Assembly: GCA_934726455.1 (NCBI GenBank)
Contig: CAKVDS010000002.1
Span: 97,385-161,384 of the forward strand
Reading direction: 5' to 3'
Source of the DNA: an uncultured Bacteroidales bacterium
GTDB taxonomy: Bacteria; Bacteroidota; Bacteroidia; Bacteroidales; UBA932
Length of the DNA: 64,000 nucleotides
Shown here: positions 1 to 9,996 of the stretch, in pieces
How the letters are laid out: each line of letters starts with the position of its first letter
How positions within the stretch are numbered: position 1 is the stretch's first letter
Notes under the pieces: model-generated
Told to the model about the DNA's origin: nothing
The model's input: the letters and a program-made list of their open reading frames with translations, nothing else
The model's database searches: none
Program-made: the position numbers and the translations under genes

Positions 1-680
1 ACTTCAGCAGCATGGCAAGATTCGGAAGCATCCGGAACTGGGCGGACAGCCTGTTCAGCGGCCCGCTGGCGGCAGGTGACACAAGCGGAGTAGCAAAATC
101 CGAGGCTTATGCTTTCCGTAAAGCTTTCGCAGAACATTACAACAAAGTCCTTCTCAGCGGATACACCGCCATAAACGGGGAGATTGCTCGCGAATACAAG
201 AACTACATGCAGGGACAGATGGAGTTCAGCCCGGAGAAAGCCTTCTATCCGGACGCCAACCTGACACTGCGCGTAGCATACGGCAATGTGAAAGGATACG
301 AACCGTCGGACGGAATCAGGTACAAGGCCGTATCCACCCTCAGCGGGATCATGGAGAAGGACAATCCGGAAATCTTTGACTACAACATTCCGCAGAGCCT
401 ACGTGATCTGTATGCCACCGGACTCTACGATGACACCCCTGTCTGCTTCATAGCGACCAACCACACCACAGGCGGCAACTCCGGAAGCCCTGTCATCAAT
501 GCCGACGGGGATCTGATCGGGATCAACTTCGACCGTGTCTGGGAAGGGACGATGAGCGACGTGGCCTTCGACCCGGAGTTCTGTCGCAACATCTGTCTTG
601 ACATCCGCTACTTGCTATTCGTCGTAGACAAGGTGTGCGGGGCCGGCAGCCTGCTTGATGAGCTCAACTTCGCAGACTGA
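1..680 (+). CDS. S46 dipeptidyl-peptidase, DPP11-like (5' partial)
   Basis: C-terminal part of a secreted or periplasmic S46 serine dipeptidyl-peptidase; the frame is open to the left edge, so the N-terminus and signal peptide lie outside. The catalytic serine is the first Ser of GGNSGSP. Eighteen residues after it, in NFDRVWEGT, is an Arg. In this family the residue at that spacing sets P1 specificity: Arg in DPP11 (Asp/Glu), Gly in DPP7 (hydrophobic). The sequence therefore points to an acidic-specific DPP11-type enzyme, which releases dipeptides for amino-acid-fermenting growth. The C-terminus (LLDELNF) is typical of the family. The next gene starts 89 nt downstream, on the same strand, with a different role. 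Confidence 0.9.
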   Translation, partial: FSSMARFGSIRNWADSLFSGPLAAGDTSGVAKSEAYAFRKAFAEHYNKVLLSGYTAINGEIAREYKNYMQGQMEFSPEKAFYPDANLTLRVAYGNVKGYEPSDGIRYKAVSTLSGIMEKDNPEIFDYNIPQSLRDLYATGLYDDTPVCFIATNHTTGGNSGSPVINADGDLIGINFDRVWEGTMSDVAFDPEFCRNICLDIRYLLFVVDKVCGAGSLLDELNFAD

Positions 681-769
681 CAGCAGACATTACACTTTTC
701 TTCATTCACGTAACATCTCATGGTGTTTCCAAGATTTTTTTTGTTACATTGCAGAAAATCTGACACACA

Positions 770-3700
770 ATGAATAACACTATCGCGGCGCGGATCTTGT
801 GCTGTGTGATAATGACCTTACCGGCACTCACCGCCCGCTCACAGACAAAGCTGTTCACAACCGACGGAGAGATTTCCTGCAGTTCCATCAACCAGATAAT
901 GCAGGACAGTCGCGGCATGATATGGATTTCCACCGAAGACGGGCTCAACCGCTACGACGGTGTGAAGTTCACCACATATAGACATTCCGCCGCCGACCCG
1001 CATTCTCTCTGTCACAGTTATGTAAAGACCTTGGCTGAAGACTCCCGGCAAAGGCTGATTGTCGGCACTTACAATGGGGTACAGGTCTACGACAGAGGCA
1101 GAGACCGGTTTTATGAAACAGCCAAGTTTCCAGACGGCAATGCTTTCCATAGTATTGTAAACTGTATCCTTGAACGCCGCAACGGAGAGATCCTGATATC
1201 AGGCAACATTCTGGTCTCCCTGCATGAAGATCAGGCCGGGCAGCTGGTTGTCAAACCGGTGGAACTTCCCGTCCCGACAGATATGCTCAGTTACATGGCC
1301 GAAGATCATGAAGGCAACCTGTGGCTCGTCCGCAACGGGAAATGGCTATACTGCGTGCCGCCTTCAGGAAAAGCAATGACATACAGTTTCATCAAGAACG
1401 AAGGCTCAATATCAAACCTCTGCATTGACACCTACGGCAATGTGCTCATAGGCACAGGAGGTGACGGACTTTTCATATATCGAAGACAATCCGATGATTT
1501 CCAACAAATTGAAGCACCCGAAATCAAAGGCTTGAGAGTCAAGGAAATACTATCGGACTCCAGAGTAGGGACAATAATCGGTTCAGACGGCAACGGCATC
1601 TACAGTTTCAACAGCAGAGACCTCAGTCTCAAGCGTTTTCCTTTCGGGGACGGCCATTTCAGTACAGAAAACGCTAAGGTTCACTCGATCCTATGCGACA
1701 GTTCCGGCAACTTGTGGGTAGCCCTATACCAAAAGGGCGTGATGATGATCCCTGCACAGACAAACAACTTCCATTATATAGGTGCAGGCTCAGTAGACTC
1801 AAACTTGATAGGGAACGCCTGCGTCAACGCCGTATACAAAGACGAAGCGGGTGCAATCTGGGTCGGCACTGACAACGACGGTCTGTACAGGATAGCCCCA
1901 TCCGGCAAGACACGCCACTACATTGCAGAAAAAGAATCACCGGCTACGGTAATGAGCATATTCGAGGACAGCAAAGGGAATCTGTGGATAGGATCGTATC
2001 TTAAAGGGTTGTACAGACTGGACAGGCAGACTGACAGGCTCGTGCATGTAGCCGGGCTCATAGATCAAGACGGAAAAGAAGCGGAAAACATATACAGTTT
2101 CGCCGAAGATCGAGAAGGAAGGCTCTGGATAGCCTCTATGGGCAACGGATTGTTCTATTATGACCTGAAACGAGGAAAAACATCCCGAATCCAAGAGAAA
2201 GGCATAAGAAACAAGTGGATCACATGTCTTCACCTCTCCCCCTCCAACAGACTGTATATGGGCACCTATGACGGAGCCGGATACCTCGAATTGTCAGGAG
2301 AAGAAATCTCTGGAAAATGGCTGAGCACACGTGAAATAGTCTACTCAATACATGAGGACAACGCCGGATGCCTGTGGTTTGGAACGGATGAGGGGTTACA
2401 CCTTATGGATCCGAAGACATCCGAGGAGAAGATGCTCAAGTCCGATGACGGGCTACCCAATGACGCAGTATATGCTGTCCGCTCCGATAGTGCCGGAGAC
2501 ATCTGGACAAGTTCGAATTCCGGATTGTCAAGATACAGCCCAACGGATGGCAGATTCATCAATTACTACTACAGTGACGGTCTGCAAGGCAATGAATTCA
2601 CAAAAGGGGCATCATTCTGCGACAAAGAGGGCAATCTGTGGTTCGGAGGGACCAACGGCATAACATGGTTCAATCCTAAAGAGATCACAACACCATACAA
2701 GAACTGGACACCGAGAATAACTGGTCTGTATGTGGATGGCATCCCTGTAAAGATGGGAATGAAAAGCGGAGGCAAGGACATGATCACATCCCCGGTAGAG
2801 GATGCGTCACGCATAGAACTCGGATACGGGCAAAATTCTTTGAGCATTGAATTCAGCACTCTCGAACTCAATAGTCCCGAGCGCCTGCAATGGCAATACA
2901 GGCTCGGAGGAGGAGTCTGGATGACTCTTCCGCACGGGCAAAACACAATCTCACTGATCGACCTGTCACCAGGAAACCATACCATGCAGTTCCGGGCAAA
3001 TGACTATGATCAGATTTCTCCAGAAAAGACTTTCATCATCAGGGTCAGGCATCCGTGGTGGAGTTCATGGTGGGCCATCATCCTGTACGCGATGACGGCA
3101 GTGCTGATCGCGTATGATGTCAGACGAAGAGTACGCAACCGCGGCAACATACAGAAGATTGAGACTTTCACGAACCTGTCTCATGAAATCCGTAATCCGA
3201 TGTCTCTGATAATCAGTCCTGTTCAAAAGCTCATCTCAACAGACAAAGACCCGTCGAGACAAGCAGCATACCGGTCTATCATGAAAAATTCTGACCGGAT
3301 AGTCAGACTCATGGACCAGATGATGGATGCGCAGAAAATCGACAAAGGGCAGATGAGCCTGCGGTTCAAAGAGACTGACCTCGTATCCTTCATCGCCGAG
3401 ACTGCCTCATTTTTCAACGCGCAGGCAGCCCAACACAACATTGATTTCAACTTCACCCACGATGGTATAGAAAGACTCCCGCTATGGATAGACAGGAGCG
3501 GGCTTGACAAGATAATGGTGAACATCCTGTCCAACGCCTTCAAATTCACTGGAGACTCAGGCAAGATAAGCATCTCTCTGAGCAGGGGAAAAGGCATGGC
3601 CGTGATACGCTTCACCGACAGCGGCATAGGCATGAGCGAAGATGAACGCAAACATATCTTCGAACGTTTTTGGCAAGCCGAGAAAGGACATGACGCACGA

Positions 3701-4714
3701 AAAGGGGGCGCAGGAATCGGCATGAACTTGACGCGTTCACTTGTAAAGCTCCATCATGGGGACATCAGTGTAGAACCAAATCCGGAAGGACGTGGAACCA
3801 TGTTTGTCGTCCGTCTCCCGGAGGGATGCGCCCACCTCAAGCCGGAACAGATCATCAAGACCGAAGAAGCGCCAGAATCACCCGCCGATGACACGAAGCA
3901 AATCACTGCTCCGGAAATCGCAGTCATACCGCACAAGTCAAGCAGCCGCAGGCACTCGGTAATGATCGTTGATGACGAGGAAGAAATCCGTAATTACCTT
4001 CAATCCGAGCTCTCAGACAGCTATCGCATAATCTGCTGCAAAGACGGCAGCGAGGCACTCGGCAAGGCACTCAAAGAGAAGCCGGACTTGATAGTAAGCG
4101 ATGTGATGATGCCGGGCATTGACGGATTCGAGTTATGCCGCAGTATACGCAAAAATATAAATCTCAACTCCACACCTGTAATCCTGCTGACAGCAAAGAC
4201 AGACACTTCCGATAACGCGCAAGGTCTGGACGCCGGAGCTGACGCATATCTGACAAAACCGTTCAACATTGAGATTCTCTCCAGAACCATAGAGAACCTG
4301 CTGCGCTCTCGCGCAAGACTGAAAAATGTATACGGCGGACGTCAAAGCCAAGAAGGAAACGTTGAGAAACTCAGTCTCAAGTCACCGGACGACAAACTGA
4401 TGGAAAGGATCATGAAAGTCATCAACGACAATCTGGGCAATTCCGAGCTGAAAGTCGAAGATATTACAAAAGAAGTCGGAATCAGCCGCGTTCACCTGCA
4501 CCGGAAACTCAAAGAACTGACAAACTACTCGACCAGAGATTTCATACGCAACCTGCGCCTTAAAGAAGCGGCACGGCTTCTGGGAGAAAACAAGCACAGC
4601 ATAGCAGAAGTATCTGACCTCACAGGCTTCTCTAATCCGAACTATTTCTCTACCATATTCAGCCAGACATTCGGAATGTCCCCGAGCGAATACATGAAGC
4701 GCGGCAGCAAATGA
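770..4714 (+). CDS. Hybrid two-component system sensor/regulator (HTCS)
   Basis: A 1314-residue one-protein two-component system of the type that controls Bacteroidetes polysaccharide loci. In order: signal peptide (about 1-25); a periplasmic beta-propeller of repeated blocks such as GNLWIG and GNLWFGG; a Y_Y_Y domain; a membrane segment near 763-784; a HisKA with SHEIRNP (phospho-acceptor His about 805); a HATPase with NILSNAFKF, DSGIGM and GAGIGM; a receiver domain from about 1064 (IVDDEE; phospho-acceptor Asp about 1111 in VSDVMMPG); and a C-terminal AraC-type HTH. It is tail-to-tail with the susD-susC operon, its likely target. The inducing glycan cannot be read from sequence. No clear -7 box precedes it. 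Confidence 0.93.
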   Translation: MNNTIAARILCCVIMTLPALTARSQTKLFTTDGEISCSSINQIMQDSRGMIWISTEDGLNRYDGVKFTTYRHSAADPHSLCHSYVKTLAEDSRQRLIVGTYNGVQVYDRGRDRFYETAKFPDGNAFHSIVNCILERRNGEILISGNILVSLHEDQAGQLVVKPVELPVPTDMLSYMAEDHEGNLWLVRNGKWLYCVPPSGKAMTYSFIKNEGSISNLCIDTYGNVLIGTGGDGLFIYRRQSDDFQQIEAPEIKGLRVKEILSDSRVGTIIGSDGNGIYSFNSRDLSLKRFPFGDGHFSTENAKVHSILCDSSGNLWVALYQKGVMMIPAQTNNFHYIGAGSVDSNLIGNACVNAVYKDEAGAIWVGTDNDGLYRIAPSGKTRHYIAEKESPATVMSIFEDSKGNLWIGSYLKGLYRLDRQTDRLVHVAGLIDQDGKEAENIYSFAEDREGRLWIASMGNGLFYYDLKRGKTSRIQEKGIRNKWITCLHLSPSNRLYMGTYDGAGYLELSGEEISGKWLSTREIVYSIHEDNAGCLWFGTDEGLHLMDPKTSEEKMLKSDDGLPNDAVYAVRSDSAGDIWTSSNSGLSRYSPTDGRFINYYYSDGLQGNEFTKGASFCDKEGNLWFGGTNGITWFNPKEITTPYKNWTPRITGLYVDGIPVKMGMKSGGKDMITSPVEDASRIELGYGQNSLSIEFSTLELNSPERLQWQYRLGGGVWMTLPHGQNTISLIDLSPGNHTMQFRANDYDQISPEKTFIIRVRHPWWSSWWAIILYAMTAVLIAYDVRRRVRNRGNIQKIETFTNLSHEIRNPMSLIISPVQKLISTDKDPSRQAAYRSIMKNSDRIVRLMDQMMDAQKIDKGQMSLRFKETDLVSFIAETASFFNAQAAQHNIDFNFTHDGIERLPLWIDRSGLDKIMVNILSNAFKFTGDSGKISISLSRGKGMAVIRFTDSGIGMSEDERKHIFERFWQAEKGHDARKGGAGIGMNLTRSLVKLHHGDISVEPNPEGRGTMFVVRLPEGCAHLKPEQIIKTEEAPESPADDTKQITAPEIAVIPHKSSSRRHSVMIVDDEEEIRNYLQSELSDSYRIICCKDGSEALGKALKEKPDLIVSDVMMPGIDGFELCRSIRKNINLNSTPVILLTAKTDTSDNAQGLDAGADAYLTKPFNIEILSRTIENLLRSRARLKNVYGGRQSQEGNVEKLSLKSPDDKLMERIMKVINDNLGNSELKVEDITKEVGISRVHLHRKLKELTNYSTRDFIRNLRLKEAARLLGENKHSIAEVSDLTGFSNPNYFSTIFSQTFGMSPSEYMKRGSK

Positions 4715-4720
4715 CAAAAA

Positions 4721-4750
4721 GAAGAAGGCGGCCTCGCGGCCGCCTTCTTC
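4721..4750. terminator. Bidirectional intrinsic terminator between HTCS and susD
   Basis: A perfect 13-bp stem (4721-4733 with 4738-4750; arm GAAGAAGGCGGCC) closes a 4-nt loop. The stem is GC-rich at its core and A/T-flanked, lying 6 nt after the HTCS stop and 18 nt from the convergent susD stop, so it can serve both strands. Confidence 0.85.
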
Positions 4751-4768
4751 CACTCTGTATAACCAATT

Positions 4769-6721
4769 CTATTTGTTCCTGTATCCAGGGTTCTGATAAG
4801 CCTCTTTCTCCTCTTCGGTCATCTCCATGCCGTCGAGCTGTCCCTGAGGGATAGGACGGAGGTAATGGAAATCCTCGATGGTCCTCGTGTAGGTCTTGAG
4901 TTCCCTCTTGTCGTAGAAGTTGTGACCTGCGATGGAGTAGCTTGCGGCACGCTCCTTCCACATCTGGGTGCGGACAAGATCCTGCCAGCGGTAACCCTCG
5001 CCGTAGAACTCGCGCATACGCTCGTCAAGGATATAGTTGATGTCTATCTGCGCAGGGGTGGCAGCGGCCATCTCCTGGCTGTAGTCAACCTTCTTGTCAC
5101 GGATGTTGGCATCATCGGAGTCCTTGTTCCACTTGCCGGCGCGCTCACGGAGCACATTGACAAGGTCACGGGCGCTCATGCTTCCGGTAGCCCCCTTGAC
5201 TGCGGCCTCTGCGGCCACCAGATAGAGTTCAGAGAACTTGGCGATATTGAACGGACGCGTGCTGCCCGCGTTAGGCTGGCCCACAGAACCGTTGTTGTCG
5301 GTACGGTAAGGTCCGAGTTTCCACAGTCCAGGGAAGCACTGGCGGTTGATGTCCTCAGGACCCACCACGTAATCAGCCCTGCCAGGAAGGGTTCCTACTC
5401 CGATGTTGTCCTTTGAGCCCTGCGCCGGGTAAGAGATAGCAGTCTCCGGCTGCTCGCCCAAGAAGGTGAGGACAGGCTCGTCAAGCTTGACGCTCATGCC
5501 GTTGGCTCCGAAGAGCTCGGTGAAGTCCTTGCCCGTCTTGTCCCAGTTGCCGCGGTAGACGCTTGTGAAGGTTCCGTCGAAGCGTGAGTCATGTTCCTTG
5601 TCTGTGAAGATGTCGCGGAGGACTTCCACAGTCGGGCACATACGTGTCCAAGGCCTGCCGTAAGGCTGCTCGGCAGCACGCGGGGTGGACTCCACCTGAT
5701 TGCCTGCAGCATCAAGAAGCCTGAGGTTAGGATAGTTCCAGTTCATCATCCAGCCGGCGAAGTTGTCCGGGGCGCCGCCGCCTCCGTAATAGAGGGAGCC
5801 TCCATTGTAATACTCGTCAGCCTCGGTGTGGTCAGCATAGAGGAGGATCTCCTTGTTGCGGTCGAAGAGAGCGTTGTTGACATCATAGTAGTTCTCCATC
5901 AGGCCGAAACCGGCAGGGTTGTTGATGGCATCAAGGGCTGTGTCATAGGCAGCCTGGAAATACCACTTGGCGTCGTGTCCGTCAGGATCGGTGCGGCTGC
6001 ACTCAGGATATGTGGCGATGCCCTTAGGGTTCTCAAGCCACCACGCGTAGGTCAGATATGCCTTGGCGAGGAAAAGCCTTGCAAGGGTCTTGGTCGCGCC
6101 GCCGGTGACACGTCCGGCATCCGGAAGATTCTCTACAGCTGTCTTGAAGTCAGGGAAAATAGCCTTTGTATAAACCTCAGGCACGGTGTTGCGCACTGAT
6201 GTACGTGACGGAGTGGTGTTGAATTTCAGTTCACCCGCACCAAGATCGAGAGGCACGCCTCCGAAAGTCTGCACGAGCTGGAAGTAGTCGAAGGCACGGA
6301 AGAACCTGGCCTCGGAGATGAGGGCCTCGCTGATGCCGACCTCAGCAGCGTTCTCTATGATGCCGCTGCAAGTGTTGATATTGGCGAAAGCGGTGCCCCA
6401 AAGCACATCGGAACGGCTGGAAGTCGAGGTAAGGTTGCCCACTCCAGAAAGGTCGGCGTCCTTGAAGTTGTTGTCCGCATCGTGCGCCCAGGTGGCCTCG
6501 TCGGTACCGGTCTCGCAGATATTGTAATAGTAAGCCTGCCCATAGATGTAGCGCAGGTGGGCGTACAGGGAGGTCAGACCGCCCTTGATGCCCTGCTCCG
6601 ACTTGAAGAACTCCGGAGTGAAGGTCGCGCGGGGCTTCTCGTCCAGCACCTTGGAGCAGGACACTGCCATACCGGCTGCGAGAGCGGCTGCGCAAAGTAT
6701 TTTGATCGTTGATTGTCTCAT
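4769..6721 (-). CDS. SusD/RagB-like outer-membrane nutrient-binding lipoprotein
   Basis: A 650-residue surface lipoprotein that captures ligand on the lid of its SusC partner. A short signal peptide ends in a lipobox-like MAVSC, placing the lipid-bearing Cys near residue 22. Then comes the usual SusD opening (LDEKPRATFTPEFF), TPR-like helices, and a C-terminal block DERMREFYGEGYRWQDLVR, a hallmark of the SusD_RagB family. It lies 19 nt downstream of susC in the same operon. The ligand is unknown: no glycoside hydrolase is in the operon, so peptides or glycoproteins remain possible. Confidence 0.93.
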   Translation of the reverse strand: MRQSTIKILCAAALAAGMAVSCSKVLDEKPRATFTPEFFKSEQGIKGGLTSLYAHLRYIYGQAYYYNICETGTDEATWAHDADNNFKDADLSGVGNLTSTSSRSDVLWGTAFANINTCSGIIENAAEVGISEALISEARFFRAFDYFQLVQTFGGVPLDLGAGELKFNTTPSRTSVRNTVPEVYTKAIFPDFKTAVENLPDAGRVTGGATKTLARLFLAKAYLTYAWWLENPKGIATYPECSRTDPDGHDAKWYFQAAYDTALDAINNPAGFGLMENYYDVNNALFDRNKEILLYADHTEADEYYNGGSLYYGGGGAPDNFAGWMMNWNYPNLRLLDAAGNQVESTPRAAEQPYGRPWTRMCPTVEVLRDIFTDKEHDSRFDGTFTSVYRGNWDKTGKDFTELFGANGMSVKLDEPVLTFLGEQPETAISYPAQGSKDNIGVGTLPGRADYVVGPEDINRQCFPGLWKLGPYRTDNNGSVGQPNAGSTRPFNIAKFSELYLVAAEAAVKGATGSMSARDLVNVLRERAGKWNKDSDDANIRDKKVDYSQEMAAATPAQIDINYILDERMREFYGEGYRWQDLVRTQMWKERAASYSIAGHNFYDKRELKTYTRTIEDFHYLRPIPQGQLDGMEMTEEEKEAYQNPGYRNK

Positions 6722-6740
6722 AATATGATTGTGTATCAGA

Positions 6741-9700
6741 TTAGAATGTCAAATTGATTCCGAAAAGATAGTTGCGGGTGGTCGGCGAGTTGGTGCCGAT
6801 GATAGGGAGACTGTGGGAACCGGACTTCATGCTGACGGCCACGTTCTGGTCATTGTATGAGTTCGTCTCCGGATCAAGGCCGCATTCAGAGGTGAACGGA
6901 GCGTAGATGACGAATGGATTCTGTACCGTAGCATACACTCTCAGGTTGCTTGCACCGAGCTTGCGCAGCCAGTTCATATTGTCGAAAGTATAGGCCAGGG
7001 TGATGGTGCGGAGCTTGATGTAGGAAGCGTCGAAGTATCCGAGAGTGCTTCCGTACTTAGGGTTGTCACCGTCCTGGATGCCACCAGGGAGCGGATAGCG
7101 TGCACCTGTGTTCTCCGGAGTCCAGTAGTCCACGTCCACATTGCCGCGACGGCCGGTAAGCATGTTGAGGTAGCCGCTTGAAGAATGGAGGGAGCTGATG
7201 AGGATGCCGCCGCACTTGAACGCACCGACAGCACTGAGCTCGAAGCCCTTGTAGGCCACGCGGGTATTGAAGCCGCCCTGGAACTTAGGCTCCATGCTCT
7301 GGATCTGGCGGTCAGATGCATTGATGGAGCGGGTCGGAGTGCCGTCCTCGTTGTAGTCACCTGTGTACTTCACCTTGATCATACCCACATTGCCGCCAGG
7401 CACGAGGATGTCGAGGTACTTGTCGTCCTGCTGCCAGATGCCCTCGTACTGATAGTCGTAGATGACATCGATAGGATAGCCCACGAACCATCCGTTGCCC
7501 TCGTCACGGTCTGCGCCTGAAGCCAGAGAGACGATGCGGTTGCGGTTGGCGTAGAGGTTGAGGCCCGCATCCCAGGTCCATCCGTCGAGATTGTCGATGA
7601 TGGTGCCGTTGAGGGTGAGCTCTATACCCTTGTTCTCGGTGTTGCCGACGTTGCCGGTGTAGCTGCCCACACCAGCGGTGCCAGGAAGGCTGACATTGAG
7701 AAGGAGGTCACTCGTCTTCTGGGTATAGTACTCTACAGTACCGGAAAGCCTGTTGTTGAAGAGTGCGAAGTCCACACCGAAGTTCCAGGTGGAAGAGTAC
7801 TCCCAGCCGAGAAGGTCGTTAGGAAGGGTTGACACATAGTAACCTGTGGCGAAGGTGTCCCCGAAGTTATATGGTCTGGTGGCAAGAGAACCGAGGGTTG
7901 AGTACGGGCTCACCGCCTGGTTGGAAGTCTGTCCGTAACCGGCGCGGAGCTTGAGGGCGTCGAGCCACTGGATGTCTTCCATGAAACTCTCCCTCTTCAT
8001 GTTCCAACCGAGAGAAACGGCAGGGTATGTGTGCCACTGATGTCCCTTGGCAAGACGTGAAGATCCGTCTGAACGCACGGTGGCCATAAGCATGTACTTG
8101 TTGTCGTAAGAGTAGGACACACGTCCCATCCATGACACGAGGCCGGCCATCCAATATCCCTGATATGCAGGGTTTATGGTCTTGGTCCCGAGGGCGTGGC
8201 CGAGATTGTAGTACTGGAAGTCAGGGGACGGGATGTCCTGAGCTGACATGTGTGACTGGGTGAACTTGGTCTGCTCAGCAGAATACATGGCCACAGCGCT
8301 CACCTTGTGCTTGTCGGCGAATGTCCTGTCATAGGAGAGAAGGTGCTCGACAGTCCAGTTGAGGGTCTCCTGATGCATGATTGATGCTGAAGACTCGGTG
8401 TTAGGGTTGGTGTTGTTGACACCGACGCCGGTGTATGTTCCGGTCTTGGAACCGCGGTAGTTGAGACCTATGTTGATGCGGTATTTGAGTCCCTTGACCC
8501 AAGGAGCCTGCACCTCTCCGTAGAAGTTGTTGTAACTTGCGAGGGAAGCAGTCTCGTTGATCCACTCGTCCTTGAGTCCCTCGACCACGTCGCGGGTCAT
8601 CACCCATGTCTCGTCGTTGGCAGTCTTGATGGTGCGCTTGAGCGAGCCGTCGGCATTATAAGGATCAGCAATAGGGGAAGCGGAGAGGATGTTGTAGAGT
8701 CCGATCTGGTTGCCATGATTCATGCTGTAGCTTGAGTTGGTGGCGAGGCCGAAGCGGAAATACTTGCCCACACCCTGATCGAAGCTGCTGTGGATGGAAT
8801 ACCTGTCATAGTATTGGGTAGGGACCACGGACTCATCGCGGTAGTAGCCCGCACCGAAGCTGTAGTTGCCCCCGCGGGTGCCGCCGGCCACCGATACATC
8901 GTGGCTGTTGACCATGCCGGTGCGGTAGAAGAGATCCTGCCAGTCAGTGTTGACATTGTCGGCCTCATCGTCACCGTTGGAGAACTTGCCGGCGAGAGCA
9001 CGCATCTGCACGAACTTCTCGCCCTGCATCATAGGGTAGCGCGCGAATACCGTCTTCGCTCCCACATATCCGTTGTAGCTCACCTTGGCAGGAGAGCCCT
9101 CGAGACCGCGGTTGGTAGTGATGAGGATGACGCCGTTGGCTCCACGGGAACCGTAGATCGCAGTGGAGGACGCATCCTTGAGAATGTCCATTGACTTGAT
9201 GTCGTTAGGATTGATGTCGGAGATGCTTCCCATGAACGGAATGCCGTCAAGGACGATGAGAGGGTCGTTGGACGCGGTCAGCGAGCGCTGTCCGCGGATA
9301 CGGATCTGCATCGCGGCGCCTGGCTGGGAAGAAGTCTGGGTCATCTCGACACCGGCCACCCTGTTCTGGAGGGCGTAACTGATGTTGGTCGCCGGCACTT
9401 CCCGGAGCACATCCCCTCCCACAGAAGCGATGGAACCTGTAACATCGGAACGGCGCTGGGTACCGTAACCGATGGCCACAGCCTCTTCAAGAAGCTGTGC
9501 GTCCTCGTCAAGGACGATGATCTGGTGGGTTTTTCCGTCAAGTTTCACCTCTTTCTCCACATAACCTATGCAGGAGACTACAAGAGTGGCGTTCTTGCTC
9601 TTGACATCGATTGAGAATGTGCCGTCAGCACCGGTCGTGACACCATTCTGCTGCACGCCTTTCTCGAGGACTGCGGCACCGATGACGGTCTGCCCGCTTT

Positions 9701-9797
9701 CGTCCTTCACGACGCCTTTCACCGTTACGCTCTGCGCATACGCTGCCAGCGATAGACAGCCCAACAGAAGCGTGGTCGCTAAAGTTTTTAAACTCAT
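6741..9797 (-). CDS. SusC/RagA-like TonB-dependent outer-membrane transporter
   Basis: A 1018-residue TonB-dependent receptor, partner of the SusD lipoprotein. I start at the ATG at 9797 (MSLKTLATTLLLGC, a good signal peptide) rather than an open upstream extension that lacks secretion features. After the signal come a carboxypeptidase-like CNA_B domain (VTVKGVVKDESGQTVIGAAV), a TonB-box region (EEAVAIGYGTQRR), a plug domain (NPNDIKSMDILKDASSTAIY) and a long beta-barrel ending in aromatic LFGINLTF. The gene is first in the susC-susD operon; a candidate promoter lies 66 nt upstream. Confidence 0.95.
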   Translation of the reverse strand: MSLKTLATTLLLGCLSLAAYAQSVTVKGVVKDESGQTVIGAAVLEKGVQQNGVTTGADGTFSIDVKSKNATLVVSCIGYVEKEVKLDGKTHQIIVLDEDAQLLEEAVAIGYGTQRRSDVTGSIASVGGDVLREVPATNISYALQNRVAGVEMTQTSSQPGAAMQIRIRGQRSLTASNDPLIVLDGIPFMGSISDINPNDIKSMDILKDASSTAIYGSRGANGVILITTNRGLEGSPAKVSYNGYVGAKTVFARYPMMQGEKFVQMRALAGKFSNGDDEADNVNTDWQDLFYRTGMVNSHDVSVAGGTRGGNYSFGAGYYRDESVVPTQYYDRYSIHSSFDQGVGKYFRFGLATNSSYSMNHGNQIGLYNILSASPIADPYNADGSLKRTIKTANDETWVMTRDVVEGLKDEWINETASLASYNNFYGEVQAPWVKGLKYRINIGLNYRGSKTGTYTGVGVNNTNPNTESSASIMHQETLNWTVEHLLSYDRTFADKHKVSAVAMYSAEQTKFTQSHMSAQDIPSPDFQYYNLGHALGTKTINPAYQGYWMAGLVSWMGRVSYSYDNKYMLMATVRSDGSSRLAKGHQWHTYPAVSLGWNMKRESFMEDIQWLDALKLRAGYGQTSNQAVSPYSTLGSLATRPYNFGDTFATGYYVSTLPNDLLGWEYSSTWNFGVDFALFNNRLSGTVEYYTQKTSDLLLNVSLPGTAGVGSYTGNVGNTENKGIELTLNGTIIDNLDGWTWDAGLNLYANRNRIVSLASGADRDEGNGWFVGYPIDVIYDYQYEGIWQQDDKYLDILVPGGNVGMIKVKYTGDYNEDGTPTRSINASDRQIQSMEPKFQGGFNTRVAYKGFELSAVGAFKCGGILISSLHSSSGYLNMLTGRRGNVDVDYWTPENTGARYPLPGGIQDGDNPKYGSTLGYFDASYIKLRTITLAYTFDNMNWLRKLGASNLRVYATVQNPFVIYAPFTSECGLDPETNSYNDQNVAVSMKSGSHSLPIIGTNSPTTRNYLFGINLTF

Positions 9798-9863
9798 AAA
9801 AATTGATCTTTGGTTAAAATTATGATTTACATAACTGTTTTTCGTGCCTGTGGTCAGACATTG

Positions 9864-9871
9864 CAAAAGTA
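9864..9871 (-). promoter_or_regulatory. -7 box for susC
   Basis: Minus-strand TACTTTTG matches the Bacteroidetes -7 consensus TAnnTTTG. It lies 66 nt before the susC start. No good -33 TTTG is present, consistent with a promoter that needs an activator. Confidence 0.55.
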
Positions 9872-9902
9872 ACTTCCGGAATGGAAGAGTGTATCATTTA
9901 AG

Positions 9903-9929
9903 GTTACATAAATCTACGGGCGCGTTACA
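9903..9929. promoter_or_regulatory. Candidate activator site upstream of susC (GTTACA direct repeats)
   Basis: GTTACA occurs at 9903-9908 and 9924-9929, 21 bp apart (two helical turns), upstream of the susC -7 box. The spacing suits a dimeric AraC-type regulator such as the adjacent HTCS. GTTACAT also occurs at 743-749 before the HTCS gene. This is inference; the hexamer is short. Confidence 0.3.
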
Positions 9930-9940
9930 ATGACAAACAA

Positions 9941-9971
9941 AGCGGCCCGACGGAAAATCCGCCGGGCCGCT
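9941..9971 (-). terminator. Intrinsic terminator of recA-trpS
   Basis: Arms AGCGGCCCG (9941-9949) and CGGGCCGCT (9963-9971) pair perfectly, with further inner pairing. On the minus strand the stem is followed by TTTGTTTG. It lies 25 nt past the trpS stop. Confidence 0.75.
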
Positions 9972-9996
9972 GTTTAAAAACCATGTTACCTTTCTG

